64,000 nucleotides of DNA from Solen grandis (taxonomy: Eukaryota; Mollusca; Bivalvia; Adapedonta; Solenidae): assembly GCA_021229015.1 (NCBI GenBank), contig CM037778.1, forward strand, positions 85,216,322 through 85,280,321, in the 5' to 3' direction. The notes under the pieces are model-generated. The model worked only from the letters and a program-made list of their open reading frames with translations, ran no database searches and had not been told where the DNA came from. Every line of letters starts with the position of its first letter. Within the stretch, counting starts at the first letter, position 1. A program made the position numbers and the translations under genes. This document shows, in pieces, positions 22,615-36,174 of the stretch.

Positions 22615-25265
22615 CTAAGTGCTAATGGCTTTCAGTGCGGCACATGTGTCTTTTCAGGTACATCACGATTTAGATGGCTATCAATACTGCACCTGTGTCA
22701 TTTCATATCGGTAATTTCACGCAAATTAATTTTGTGTGACGCTTTGATGTTTCTTTAGCAAATTACATGTGCGTCTTATCCTATCTGTTTTACTTTCTCT
22801 TTGATTTCTAGAACCAACATCAGGACCATTATCTTTCTGTCAACTTTACTGACGCAAATGACTGAGGCTGAGACGGGCTGAGCAATATGGCTTCCATAAC
22901 TCCTAAATAAAACCCGTCAGATGGCAATATTAACAGTCTAATAGTTGTTTTTTCTTTTATAAGCCATATCCAGCCCGATCTGTGTCTTATAAAACTGTTA
23001 TTCATGAGGTTTCCTTCAATTGTCAGGAAAATTTTCTTTTGCCTGGAGCAATCTTTATTGAAACTGTTGCGTTTCTTGCCTCTTTCCAAGAGAATTCACA
23101 CAAGATCGTTGGCATAGTTTTTAATTTTCGAAACAGCATCCCATTAATTATTAATTCTTTCATTTAACACAAATAGGACGCTTAAAACTTTTAAGAGCTT
23201 TAATTGTAGCGACAAATGGTTTCAGATGTGTTTAATTTTTTTTACCCTCACGTGTGTAAATTTGATAATAAAACTTTTGAGCAAAGAGTCTGATGAATTC
23301 ATGAGAACTTCATTACCTTCACCATCGAAAAATATCCATAAGATACACCTCTGTTCAAATATCAAGATAGCAAGATATCATTTATAAAGTTTTAATTCTA
23401 AAAATTGATATTCAAGTTGTTCAGTTCATACATTTAGAAATATAATCTCTCTTCAAATCAATGCGATGCCAATATACTGCCAGTATTTCGAATGTTCATG
23501 AGATACCTGTAGATTTAATAGAATGTTTATACGGGGATAAATAAGATAAGAGAGTGAAGTGCAGCTCAGTTAATGTAATAAAGTGTCTTAACTTAAAACA
23601 AACACGATTTGTAAGGTCTTCAAATTTGTGAACGTATGAGCTATGGTCGGCATGGACAGAAACCTTAATATTTTTGTTTACTATTTATGGACAATAAGTT
23701 GGTGCAATAACGGTGCATGTTCGTGTATTTTCTTTAGTAAATATACGTACATCTTTTTTTAACCCATACATGTAGCCCAGATTTTCAATATTTGTTTGTT
23801 AGTTTGTTGGATTTAACGTCCCAGCAAGAGTATTTCATTCAGTTTTCGGCCGTTAGCCGTTTTGTTTTCACCATTCCTAAAACCTCGATTTTTTGACAGA
23901 ATATATTAATACATATCTTAACGTTCAAAATAATTAACACACACACACTTCTAAAGGATGAAAAACACATGTCGGACTTCAGACACCTTCAGACCCCTTC
24001 GTATCCTGGAAACCGCACATTACTATATGGTGGATGCACTCCAAACATGTTTTGTATAGTGATAAGTTTAATTTTGATCATTTGATGTTCACCCTTTATA
24101 TGACAACTGCTGGAATGCAGGCGACACAAGTGTTCCGAGGAACACCCATCTAGTTGCATTACCTGAAGGGACGTATTATGTTGTGAAATGGTCATTTGTC
24201 TGTCAGCAATTTCATATCTGCTACATATATTTTGAACGCTTGAAAGACATTCATAATAATTGGGTCATTAATACATCACGGCCGTGTATCTTTTTTAAAG
24301 ATAATTCTTATTTGTAAAACAAAATCAGATCAGGGGACGTTAAGCCTGTGCTGCGTTGATGTATGTTGAAGTAATTAGTTAATACGCGCAATATTCTTTT
24401 GAAATTAAAGACATACGCGCCCAATACAGTTTTTCTTATAGAGACGAAGAAGGAAAATTAAAACAAGCCATGACAATTTTTTAAACTTTGCATGATTATA
24501 GAGAATTACACTAGAAACATGGGAAAGGGTTGGTTGTAACCACTCTATTTTTTGAGTTATCTGCCCCTTAAGGTATATGCCCCACAATAGCCATTTATTC
24601 CATCAAAGCCATGCATATAATTTCACAATATTTTTAAAGCTTTAAAGTGTCAAACCATGGAAATCTTAAGAGCAAATTGACGTTATGACATATGACAGAA
24701 ATTCATTTTTACCTCCCATTCACGATTTTGTTGTCATGAGTTATCTCCCCTGCAAACTACAAAAAATGACTTTTTTTTCCATTTTCCTAGGGTTAAGTTT
24801 AGATGTTTTCATGAAATTTGAAACAGAATCATATAATGCATCTTTCTACCGTAAGTTTTCCTCGAAAACCAAATTCAGTTTTCATATTCACAGAAATTGT
24901 ATATTTCACATAGACTTCAATGTTAACTTAAATACAGATTATCTCCCCTACATCTAATTAAACCTGGGAAAAAAAACTCTAGATGAAACATTTTTATTTT
25001 TGGATGTCTTCAAATTGCCAAAGTTTCATAGAAATATTATCATCCAGTGTCAAGATATGGAATATGGGTATTATGTGGCTTATACCTTAAAGTGAGTTTT
25101 TTGCTCTCTATTGTCATTTTCAGGGGCAGACCTGTGCTAAGCGTCTTGTCTCTCAAAATATTCGTATATTCAACCTGTATTAGCAAGACAACATGTACTG
25201 TGAAGCCAAACTGGAAACAGGCACTTTTTGTCCCCTAGATTGATCTCTAAAAACAGGGTTGTGTG
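22615..25265. other. No gene seen; one SINE-A tail fragment inside
   Basis: 23791-23842 is a minus-strand SINE-A tail (TTTGTTGGATTTAACGTCCC). Several 60-90 codon frames here show no domain, and the plus frame at 24685-24957 is AT-rich and compositionally noncoding. Confidence 0.5.
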
Positions 25266-25273
25266 TACATTCA

Positions 25274-25480
25274 CCTCACCGCTGTGGGTTCGAATCCCGG
25301 TAGGGACTTCGGATTTTTCATGTGAGGAAGCCTTCCAGCTGGCTTGCGGTAGGTCGGTGGTTCTACCTGGGTACCTCTGTGTACTCGGGGTCTTCCTCCA
25401 CCTGTAATCAGCTGGACGTCGCTATATGATTGAAATACTATCGCAGCGACGGTAAACCCCAATACAATACAACTACAACA
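25274..25480 (+). mobile_element. SINE-B, 5'-truncated, ACATTCA duplication
   Basis: It starts within the tRNA-like head (CCGCTGTGGGTTCGAATCCC, box B), continues CTTCGGATTTTTCATGTGAG, CCAGCTGGCTTGCGGTAGG and GGACGTCGCTATATGATTG, and ends TCGCAGCGACGGTAAACCCC plus an ACAA-rich tail. ACATTCA lies outside both ends. The antisense 86-codon frame (25271-25531) is a SINE by-product. Confidence 0.9.
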
Positions 25481-25489
25481 ACATTCAAC

Positions 25490-27260
25490 TGCTATTCGGC
25501 ATAAACCTTCATGAGCCAGCCCTTTTCTCATATCCCTTTGGCTGACGGCTTAATACAGATCTGACAGGCTATGAATGAAAACGTATTTAAACTAGATAAC
25601 TAAAAATAATTCAAGTACAAATAGTATTTAAATACAGTTTACTCAAGGCGTTCTTTTCTTCCGATGCTTTGATCCCACGTATCAGCCGAAAACACTCGAC
25701 CCTGCAGCTTTCAAATCGCTGAGACCCTTTTGGAATAACAGCATTGTAGACTGAGGTCAAAGACTTTCGTCAGAAGTTTTCCACACAACAGAAACATCTG
25801 CCTTTCCAGCTCTTTGATATTCATCAACATTAGCCTCAAGATAATTAATAGATCAAGCGCCATTGTTATCTCTGTGGAGCGTTCATTAATGGCGGATTTG
25901 ACCTTTGCAGTAACTTTTTTTTTTTTTTTTTTTTTTTTTGCGGACAGAAAATAAAATGGAGTACGTTGTTGAAATATTTGAGGCCAAATTGTGCTGAAAA
26001 TCAGCGAGATTTTGCATTCTATGATGATCACAATTTGTAAAAACTGTTCGATACTCAACCATGTAATCATAAACATGTATATGCTACCAAACGTAGATAG
26101 ATATATACATATATATACTGTTTTTATTTATCTCCTATCAAATAAGTATCGGAAAATAACTATGTGATAAAAAGATAAAGCTGTAAAATACAATTTGCTG
26201 AGTGACATGGAAACAACCCATGCTTTTCTAAGACCATATAAAGTTCAATGTAAAAATATCAGAAAAGCGAAAGAGGGGGACAAAACGTACCCAAAAATGT
26301 CTTTCAATATTTATGATGCATTAGGATACACCACAGTTTATGAAAAAAAAATGAAAAAAAACAACATTTCATCCCATTATCGACGCTTTCTTTCCATTTG
26401 ACTTGTTTAAAGACAACACTTCGGCTTAGCGCCGTACCTCATTTTTGTCCAATTTACGAAACAACAACAACAACAACAAATAAACAAATGAATGTTTGAA
26501 CGAATTTAACTGATAGAAATGCCAACACTTTGGAGGGAAAGTTACTTGTTTGTTGAGATGACAACTTGCTGATATATACGCTCTTTATCCACGACATTTT
26601 GATAAAGGATATTTTTTTAAATAAAATAAAGCTGCTTTATCAAAACTTCTCTCTGATGCACATTTAAGTCGGACGTTATAAATATCTGCACAATCCCAAA
26701 AATATATTTCATTCATATTTTTTCTCACTTAATAGATGCAGAATTAATTTTGTTTTAAGAGGAAAACTAAACTCATAAATGTATTTATTTATGTTCAACA
26801 ACAGCGGCGAGGGAAAGAAGTAACTATATCTATGAATAAGAGTTGTTGTACTGACTTGTTTCACCACACTGACATAATCATTGGCGTTTTCAAATACGTT
26901 CCCGTGTCCAAAAATGCTGATTTTATCAACACTCATATTTCTAAGAACAATTTTTAAGAGATTTTTTCTAAATATGTTAAAATCTGGTCAACGTACATAC
27001 TGATTGGCCCAGGCTCGTTTACGATCGCAGTATACCCACTGCGTTCCTTCTGAATTCTACGAGCGTAGTGCTTGTTTGTTTGTTGCGTTTATGTCTTCAT
27101 AACAGTAATCACATTAAATTGAATTAAAACAATCTATATCTAAAGACGCTTTTGATAATTCGAAAGTCGTTCAACAAGTTATTATTAGTGAAATCTCCTT
27201 GCTAGTTAGAAAAATATATGTTCCCCAAGGTTCAATTCTAGACCCATTACTATTTTTGAA
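25490..27260. other. No gene seen; poly-T run and MITE scrap
   Basis: About 25540-25570 has a scrap of the CAGT MITE family (GGCTGACGGCTTAATACAG). A poly-T run of about 25 bases sits near 25914-25939, and an ACA repeat at about 26460-26480. The 121-codon minus frame at 25711-26076 reads through the homopolymer as poly-Lys and has no domain. Confidence 0.5.
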
Positions 27261-27261
27261 G

Positions 27262-27558
27262 TGTTTGTTTGTTGGATTTAACGTCCCACCGAGATCATTT
27301 CAATCATTTGGATAGGATGTCTACTTGAGACAGATATAGTGCTGCCATACTGCAGTATAACCGTCCGTGGACATGTGACATGATACCACTCAAAACACAT
27401 TATACAGAAATCTTGCCAACCAGTCCCGAAATTACCCTTATATGCTGAGCGCCAAGCAAAGGAGCTATACCAGTGCCCTTTTCTATGACTTTAATATGGC
27501 GACCGGAAATTGATACCATGACATCCCGATTATAGGGCGAACGCTGTAACAACACGGC
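27262..27558 (-). mobile_element. SINE-A, near full length, diverged
   Basis: Tail TTTGTTGGATTTAACGTCCC, then the body in minus order to a decayed tRNA-like head at 27500-27558. More diverged than most copies, so probably older. Confidence 0.85.
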
Positions 27559-27564
27559 GCGAAT

Positions 27565-30135
27565 GTAGTGCGATCGGGGTCCTAGTGTGGCTGGGTTATT
27601 ATAAAGGCTACACTTTCTTCTAAGATATTTTCCAATGAAACACGTATGGACGATCCAAGTGACCAAGTTGTTAGGGTGTTCAATACGTAATCATTGATCC
27701 CTAGCCATAAAATACCAGAAATGAAATTGTTGTAATCCCTTTGATGCTTGGCACTGAACCAAAATACGTTTTTTCTAGGACTCACTAGCCCATTGGCTTC
27801 CTGCTACTTGTCTACCTCTTGATATTACACTAAGGCAAAACACTATATCTTACGTATAAGTTTCCAAAATGACTGAGCCAAAAAAAAAAAAAGGACACGA
27901 ACAATAAGTATGTGTGAATATTTATTGTCGGATCAATAACCTTGTTAGTCCCAGGAAATGACCTAGGACGTGGCAATATATTCATCATCCGACACCTGTC
28001 ATATTTCCCCACTTGACACGAAGACCCGGGATGCGATTTGCCACTGAGAGAGTGTCAGCATCCAAACAACAGAAGTCGTCTGCGATTGATCATTAGCGGT
28101 AGAGAACGGCAACAGCGATACCGGGGCATCTCCGTTCCGGATATTGTTCAGCAAATAGTTTTCTTGTTTAAAACTGGGCAAAATTAATCTGAAGACGCAC
28201 TGGGACCAAAAATCTCATTTAAAATATTCACAATCGTAAAACATTCTAACCAGTTGATCAATGTTCATGTTTCAGTTGCACTCACACAGAATATAAATAA
28301 ACATTTGTTTGGATACCAAAAATGCGTGTATGTAGATATAGATTTTTATTTATGGTCATCTAAACCCTATGCACAGTTTCGTATGTAAGATATCCAGATT
28401 TGATATGAAATATGAACAGCATGTCGTTGAATTTATTACAGGAAAATCGGCATGGCGTATCGACCTAGACTCGAAATCGATAGGCGGCTGTTTTACATAC
28501 ACAAACTATTCCGAAATTGTGTCCCAGTATTTAAGTTTGAAATAAAACGCTTTGGAACATTTCAGAACGTTTTGGCCATGCAACGCATCCCTGTGTTTTG
28601 AACTAAACGGGAAGGTCAAGTTCAGGTAATCCGACAAAACGAATGACGATTTGACTGTTTGATTTCTATCAACGAGAAAATATGTTGCATATGGATATTA
28701 AGTGGCAGATTTACCAAGCCCCCTCCACACACACATACACACACATATGTCCCACAACAGTTGGCCAGAAAGTGGTGGATAATGGGCAATAATTGATCGC
28801 TGTAAGCATTTGGTAACATATAACATCAAACGCTTAGAAAGCTGAGAGCTGTTTAGAAGCAGAGCGTTTAAAAGGGAGAATTGGAGGGACATCGACCTTA
28901 TGCTCAAAGCGTCGCCCAGTGAGATCGGTGCCCGAACTCTCACAATCTCCACTTCTGGCCAACTCCCCAACCTCAGTTATGAAAGCCTGGATCCGCCACT
29001 ATATAAATTGTCAACATAATGGATGTGGATTCACACTGTTTGATACATTCATGAATGATGACACCGGATAAAGAAAACTCCAGGTAGATAAAAGTTTTCC
29101 TGGACCGATTTGCTCTCTATTTTGTATATTTATCCACAAACACCGCTTTATCCAAACTTTAATGACAACTGACTGATGACATTCACGTATTCGGCTGTTA
29201 TCATTTTTTTTTGTAGTACTTTCGTATCAATATATCAATGTATGTTTGTGAAATCTGGGGTTTCGCGAATCTTTTAAGATTTCGTAATTTCAACATTTCA
29301 TTGAAATAATTCAATAATTCAAGGATTTCACAAAAGAATTGTAAATATGAATGTCATATTACACAAAATAATGGGACACATTTCATGAATATTTCATTAT
29401 AAAACGAAGGCATTCCATGAAATACAGCAAGTGAAATTTTTGAAAGTTATTGGACTGTCAGAAATTCCCCGATTTTAACATATATGGAAATATGTTGTCA
29501 GAAATTTGGATCGTTCGCATCGTGGTATTTCTTATATCAGACAAAAGGCCCATTTGTCATGTTTCATCTGTAATGTTAAAGTCCAAACACTTCAGATACG
29601 ATAATGTATGTTCTGTACCTACACGTGATAGATGGGAATTTAATGTTAGTCTGAACGCGACACGAATATATTTCAGCGCGCGTCAATCACGTATATTGTA
29701 TTTACGAAGGGTATAATCTATATTTATGTGACGAAACAATGCTGGTTTGTTGATGTAAAATGGCGCCATGTCTACTCGTTCATATAAAGAGTATCTTGCT
29801 ATAGGTTGAGAATAAATATGAACATTTATGTGTTCGTGTATGACACTTTCATGAATTTCCCATGCGCAATTTGCCGGTAATCTTTGAGAAGTTGAACCTT
29901 TTACAGAGATGAACAAGAGTTGATAGGGTTTACTTTTCCGAAACGAAAGCAATATAAGTAATACCTTGAAGATCATTGGCAACTGGTCCTTATAATGCAT
30001 GTCTGTGAAATGTTTGGCCTCCTCGGTTAAATGATTTCTGATAACATTTTAGCCATTGGAGGACTTTGTCACGACGACGTAGATACATTTTCATGATACT
30101 GAGTCCTCAAGTTATGAAACTAACCTTAAATGGTA
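27565..30135. other. No gene supported; CA run; one protein-like minus frame
   Basis: A minus frame at 27999-28181 is less AT-rich than its surroundings and reads plausibly as protein, but no domain or splice signals could be assigned. A short CA run lies at about 28728-28744. 29240-29440 is rich in ATTTCA-type words. Confidence 0.35.
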
Positions 30136-30138
30136 GAT

Positions 30139-30240
30139 ATCAAGCAAGGGAAATAACCAGGACCGTATTAAAGACTTCGGTATGTCGCGGTAGGGGATCG
30201 ACCCATCGACCTCCTGATTACGGGGCGATCGCTTTAATTA
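30139..30240 (-). mobile_element. SINE-A head fragment
   Basis: It reads, in plus orientation, CAAGCAAGGGA, GACTTCGGTATGTCGCGGTA, GGGGATCGACCC and GACCTCCTGATTACGGGGCG, the reverse of the SINE-A head and early body. Confidence 0.7.
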
Positions 30241-30244
30241 TATC

Positions 30245-31390
30245 CCTCTTAGATCGATGACCATAAAAATGAATTGGTCAGATCAGTTACTTAAAGTTAA
30301 TTGTATTTGGGGGTAAAAAAGAATTTAATAGTGGATTAACAGAATGCAGCTGTTATCATCTAACGTAAATTGAAATACCAAAGAACGGATTTGGTTTGAA
30401 TTATGATTATTTCCAACATTTTACAATTATGATTAATGTTGAATCCGGATTTAAGATTTCCAAAAAGCTGATAGAGTGCGATTCCTTTTAAGTGAATACT
30501 TTAGTTTTTAAAAAAGAAAATAAAGTTAAAAAAATAAAGAAATCACAAACTGAAAGCCCGAATAAGTTAAGCTACTTTCAACACTGAATCAAGATAAACG
30601 TATTCACCGGGGATTGAAAATGTTCATAGCAAATTAGAGAGATCTGCTAAAAGCTTTCAGTTATAGTGAAACAACACGCGGCGTACATTACTGTAATGCA
30701 ATAATTGGTGTATGACAAACGATGCCGCTTTATTCATGACTGGTAGACAATAAAGCCATTATAAACCCATTTGTCGTTTACTTGTGTTTTTATGGAATAA
30801 TTGCAAGAGTATCGTCTGTAAAGATCACATAGAGTGGACAAGTCTTGCATATTGGAGGGTTACGCCAAGGCGGAATCCAAATGTTGGTTATACATAGAAG
30901 AAGCGATATAGGCCGTAAAGATAAATTGTTTGAGAGAACTAATGAATATAAAATAAGCAGAATGGAGGGTGTTTTACTTGATGCTACGCTGAATATATGT
31001 CTGTACAGTTATTACAATGTACAAGTGGGGGATCTTTGAGTTTGCTGGAAATGGACGAGGATTTATATTCTTTATGAAAATAAAGCTTACCAGATATATA
31101 GTATTTCGTTTGCTATGACCCGTTTTGTACGAAAAAAAAAAAAAAAAAAAAAAAGAAAAAAGAAAAAAAAGTAAAAGATCTTTGTCGGAAGAATGATGTC
31201 ATACGCTTTCTTATAGAGTGTCCTCAACCTGACAACATTCGAAATTCTATTCTTAAGAACATAATTTTATTTATTATTAAGCACTATATGTGATTGAGAT
31301 CTCAGAGAAACTGGTATGTCTACTGATAACATTTCCAAGAAAATGTGAAAAATATTGTAGCACGTGTATTTATGTCCAGAAAATTGAACA
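30245..31390. other. No gene supported; poly-A run
   Basis: A poly-A tract at about 31132-31154 is followed by A-rich sequence. A 64-codon frame (30845-31039) has no recognised domain. Confidence 0.45.
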
Positions 31391-31396
31391 GTTCAG

Positions 31397-31597
31397 TTAA
31401 AGTAATCCATCTATCATTTAATTGTGTTTCATCAATTTATCATGTTCCATCAAGTGGCTGTGGGAATTTTATAGTAAATGCAAGCCTTTATAGACTTAGA
31501 GCAAAATAACCCTAAGTCAGTTGATGCTTGCCTCTGCACTGAAATTAAGCACTTGAAGGATCATGATTATAATCTTTTGATGGATGGATTACCTTAA
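31397..31597. mobile_element. TTAA-flanked palindromic MITE, copy 3 of 4
   Basis: TTAA at each end, left AGTAATCCATCTATCATTTA, right TTGATGGATGGATTACC. The interior has TATAGTAAATGCAAGCC and TTTATAGACTTAGAG, as in copy 4. Confidence 0.85.
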
Positions 31598-31599
31598 AA

Positions 31600-32185
31600 T
31601 CTGCTTCGATACGAAGCAATTATTTCGATGTATGTAAATGTAAAAAAGATATTCTATTTTAATTAAAAATATATATAAAAAACTCACTAGCATATATGAA
31701 TATTTTTCAACTATTCTCTTTTTGATATATGTTTAATATCAGACTTAAGAAAAATACATCTGCTTTAGTTATACAATGTATGTTGATACTGCCTTTTTGC
31801 GTGACTAAAATAAATACTAATTGTTTCATAGGCATGTTGGGCTTTATATCTTATTATATCTATTATATCTGATATATTATGTACACTGATTTATTTTCTT
31901 ATCTGATCATCTTATCATATGAGGCCGTATAAACAAGTAACGCAGAAGTAATGGCCATATTAATATCGAGACACAAAGCATCGATTGGAATATTTGTCCT
32001 GTTTTTTTATTTACTAGCATATCCGAATACATATATTTCTTTATATATTACATTTATAAATGACATTTTCAGCAAAGCAAGTTTATGCCTAATAGGACTT
32101 TATCATACGATTTCACCATAAAGTTTCTTCTCCCTACTAAAGGTGCAAACCCTTTGGTTGCCATAAATATCCATGCCTTTCCCAG
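31600..32185. other. No gene seen
   Basis: Very AT-rich. A TTATATC word recurs near 31850-31875. Confidence 0.5.
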
Positions 32186-32190
32186 TAACA

Positions 32191-32446
32191 CATTTTGAGA
32201 CTGTGTCTTCTTATGCTGCCACACTGCAGTATCACGCCGTAGACATGAAGCACGATACCTCACCTATTCACAACATCCTGACACCGGGAAAACCAGTCCT
32301 GGAACTACCCTTTAAGGTCGAATGACAAAGAAGGGAGCTAAACCAGTACCATTTATACGATTTTTGTATGTCGAGGGCCGGGGGTTAAACCCACGACCTT
32401 GCCGCTCCCGAGGCGGACGCAGTTACAGTTCGGCCAACGGGGACGG
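32191..32446 (-). mobile_element. SINE-A, head and body, tail missing
   Basis: Minus-strand order from the CTGTCTC block through ATCACGCCGTAGACATG, TCCTGACACCGGG and CCAGTCCTGGAACTACCC to the head GGGGGTTAAACCCACGACCT and CGGCCAACGGGGACGG. Confidence 0.85.
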
Positions 32447-32449
32447 CAT

Positions 32450-33400
32450 ATAGTTTTAGTTCAAGTTGTAGGAAAAGGACGTAAAAATAAAATTAAAAAG
32501 ATGCAATAGTTTGACGATAAATATATGCCTACGTGAATTGACTTTTGGTTACTCAATCAAATCGTCGGCTTCAACATGCTTGAGATAATATTCGCTACGA
32601 ACAGAAATTTATATTGCGAATAACAAAAAGGAATACCGATTTTCAAATTTAAACGTTTTGAAAAGCGCATTCTGATTGGACAATTTTAATTTCATTTTCT
32701 GATTGATATTCATTGACGTAGACTTGAGACGACCTTTCACGGGAAGTCGCCAGGTCTTCGTAACGCAGAGTATCCTAGCGAACGAAAACGAAAAAATTCT
32801 AGTTCTAATGAGGTGTTGTTATTGAAATCTGACGTCTTCTGAAATGAATTGCAAATTTTGTTCAATGACCTATATTTTCCGTGTACGAAAAATTCAATAC
32901 TTTGTGCAATATTTACTTCACTACTATACACAGAACAAATAAATTCGCAGTTTGTGGTTCAAATCAATTTACCTAACTCAATTTCCCTTCTTGAAATATG
33001 TGATTAGTTTTATTCTTACGTAAGACTGAATATTAACAGAACATTTCAGTTTGTGAATGGATATTATAAAATAATCGAATTAAACATGCCAGTAATAGGA
33101 AACATTCATCGCCAAACTGTTATTATATTACGAAAGAATGAGCATTGTGAAATCTAATCAAGCGGATGATTGTCTAACTCTAGCTTGAAATCGAACCAGA
33201 AAGCTATTTCGTTTGAGTATTTGATATCTTTTCAGAAATTATAAAATCTTATCTTAGACTAGAGGGATGAAAACTGTCAAAAAAAGAGGGCGTGACTTTT
33301 ATAGGGTAAGTCCTAGATAACATGCAAACTATGGGTACAGGGAAAAAATTATGCTGGCCTGAATATGCCTTTATTTCTAAGTTTTGTTTTATTAATATTT
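32450..33400. other. No gene seen
   Basis: AT-rich DNA without recognised features. Confidence 0.5.
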
Positions 33401-33405
33401 AGGTG

Positions 33406-33590
33406 TTCTGGTGGCCGAGTGGTTAGAGTATCCGCCTCGTAGTCAGAAAGACGTGTTTGATCCCCAGTCGCGACATAGCAAATTCATTAAAATGGCACTG
33501 ACATACAAATCTCACATGCTTGGCACTTAACCAGAAAGTTTCTAGACTGGCTCAATGCCTTAAGCAAGTTAATTAATTACCCTTAATAAT
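33406..33590 (+). mobile_element. SINE-E: tRNA-like head with a different body
   Basis: CTGGTGGCCGAGTGGTTAGA (box A) and GTGTTTGATCCCCAG (box B) form a SINE-A-like head. The body from about 33490 (CTTGGCACTTAACCAG, AGACTGGCTCAATGCC) differs from SINE-A. The 3' boundary is unclear because the open frame at 33593 begins at once. Confidence 0.65.
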
Positions 33591-33592
33591 GA

Positions 33593-33952
33593 CCGCCGAT
33601 TATATTCTGGTATAATAAGGAACTGGGCTGCAAAGTTCTGGCGAGGGAGGATATAAAAGAAAAAACTCAAAGGAAGTGCTTCTCGCTCCAGGACAATGTA
33701 CTTGCCAATACCTCACAAGTTGCTATAGCTGCAGCAAATGAATGTAGCTTCAATCCTGCCCCACCTCGAAATTACCTTACTTTGGCATCCTCTGATTTTA
33801 CCAACTACAAAATTGCGGACATTTTGACAGTGGATGATGACGTCAATGGGGATGTTGGGGATTTTTTGGACGGCATGATTAAAATGGAGCATCGTTTGGA
33901 CAAAAAAAAAAGAAGTGATAATGATAAATGTAGTTGGATACTATCTATGTAT
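33593..33952 (+). other. ATG-less coding-like open frame of about 119 codons
   Basis: The frame is free of stops from 33593 until the TGA at 33953-33955, but has no upstream start codon; its first Met codons lie near its end. The sequence looks like real protein: a charged stretch REDIKEKTQRKCFSLQDNV, then VAIAAANECSFNPAPPRNYL, then an acidic stretch with VDDDVNGDVGDFLDGM and a basic tail. Base composition is less AT-rich than the flanks. No domain was recognised. It could be an internal exon, although no strong splice acceptor is visible because a SINE abuts the 5' side, or a fragment of a mobile-element protein. It is reported as coding-like only; function unknown. Confidence 0.35.
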
Positions 33953-33955
33953 TGA

Positions 33956-35995
33956 TGGATACTTTTTCTCTCTCATAAATAAATAAATATGAAAATGAGT
34001 TAAAACTTTACTAAGCTCATTAACAGAAATCATCTGTTTACAACATAGATTAGAGAATTGTCACAGAATTTATGCTATTTTCAGAATGGCGTGTACTTAT
34101 ACTTTGACTATTGTAGGACAATTTTAGTATCACTCTCAGATGAATAACCTCCCATTATTGTAACATATATGGCCTCCATGCCTAGTACTGTGGGAAAACG
34201 TTGTCATGGTAACGAGATTTTGTAGCACATTGCTTTTCTGTTTCTGAAATAATTTCATAAAATACCATGCAGCTTAGCAACCGAAACATAAATGACAGCA
34301 CCAAAATTCAGAAATATAAATACATTTCCTTTTATGTATCTCAAATACTGTATAACGGTTATAAGGCAGATATTTATCATTTATGAATTTGCACTACTTT
34401 GGCCGCCACATAATAAGGGAAGATTAATGTTTACTTTGTTAAAATATTTGACTATTATGATAAACTCAATGTTCGTGGACACAAATAACAGAAGATGAAC
34501 TGAATGGGCGAACTCATTTGTAACTTTAGCAACCAATTCGACTTTTCAAAATATATCATTTAACCCTTTTCCTCATGATACTCATACAAAATTATGACTT
34601 GATGAAGTTAATTCACTGAACTTTAAATGGTATATGAAGCAATATATGTAACTTTACCGGTCATACTGTGTAGATATTGCGCTACACTATTATATCAGGC
34701 ACTTCCTGGAAAACTGTTAGCCATGGCATTAAAACATGTCTATTTAAGATTAAGGGTTATCTATTTTTAGTTATGTTTTTATGTGTCTTTCTTTACCCTT
34801 GCCAAGCTTAATCAGACAAGTCATTTTTTATGTTGCGTTGTAAACATATTATGACCGATCGTGCGAATCTGAAAACCGGATATCCAAAATTCATTACCCT
34901 CTAGCGAGCAAACAATACGCGCACCTGTTTGCTCGTACAATCGTTAAACAATAGATACATGTTCTTGCATGACGAGTTCCAGTTTAGGCGAGTGACATTT
35001 TTTACATATCTTACATAAGAAAACGCATCACAATCTTCTTTGCATGACTTTTATTTATAACAGAAGTTGCAACGGCACATAACGAACGATAACTCTGCAA
35101 CGATGCGTAGGAGGAAAAATGTCAATGAAAATGCTAAGAATGGAACTGTGTGACGTAAGTCAGTGGCGCCCTGTACATTATGTGAATCTGGCATGTAATA
35201 TGCCTTTAGTAAATCAAATAGGTATTCCAAAAGATAAACGAGTGTTCTGGCATTACAGTAAAATGATAAAGTAGCTACAAGATCCATTTGATGTGGAAAA
35301 TCAATCAAAGGTTTTCAAATTTCAGGCCACTTCATTTTATTTAAATTATTGCTTCAGGTTATGCTAAACGCAATCTCAGGACTCTCGGTCCTTTGATTTC
35401 ATTTTGGGCCATATGGGGTGCTTGCTGAAAATGTATAAACTGAATAGAGAACATAGCAGGCCATTGCAGACTGCAATGATATGCAGGCTGATCTTGATCT
35501 GCACTGAAGTTCAGGCTGATCTTTGTCTGTATTTCTGTATTATTCGCAGGCGCAGTCAAAAGTGCCCACAGCGTTTTAAAGGTTAAAGATCTCAACGAAG
35601 TTGGTTAACTAGAATATGTGCCTTAGATCAACATCGAAAATAGGAACAATCTTGATAAACACGTCTTGAAACATTGGTCGTGGCACTATAAAATCCAACA
35701 AACAAGTTGACGCAGGTGCAACCGCCATGTCACTGGTACTCGATTGCAATCATAATGTACAAAGAAGGGGACCGTTAATCAAAGACAAACACGCAAAAGT
35801 CAAAGGCGAATTGGTTTCATACTGACATATACGAGCTGTCCACATCCATTTCCCCGAAGTTATAAAGACGATTTTTGATCTAGTATCAGCAGTGTACTGT
35901 GTGTGAAGGTCATTAACAAAAAGAACATATGACTTTGACATAGAACGCCAACTAATGAAACAGTGAACGTGGTCATGACAATAAGTGTTTTGAGT
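33956..35995. other. No gene seen; one MITE-like end
   Basis: TTAACCCTTTTCCTCATGAT near 34560 resembles the left end of the TTAACCC MITE at 47509; no right end was found. Short frames near 35051-35941 show no domain. Confidence 0.45.
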
Positions 35996-36002
35996 ATTTG
36001 AG

Positions 36003-36172
36003 GGTTCCGTGTTCAGTGGGTAGCATATATGACAGTGGGGCTAAAGGTTGGGTGTTCGAATCCCCGATAAGGCGTTGTATCCTTCGTTATCTTTCCTAGC
36101 TCTGTACATGTCTCATGATTACATGAGGCTAAAATGACTGAAACAATTTAGTGATGATATAAAACTAAAACA
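36003..36172 (+). mobile_element. SINE-F: degenerate tRNA-headed SINE
   Basis: It has a box-B-like GGGTGTTCGAATCCCC and a tail block TGACTGAAACAATTTAGTGA reminiscent of the other SINE tails, ending in an AAAACTAAAAC run. Box A is weak (TTCAGTGGGTAGC). Confidence 0.55.
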
Positions 36173-36174
36173 AG

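Noticed and set aside
27999..28181. Protein-like 60-codon minus frame
   Set aside because: Composition is suggestive, but no domain, partner exon or convincing splice sites could be seen.
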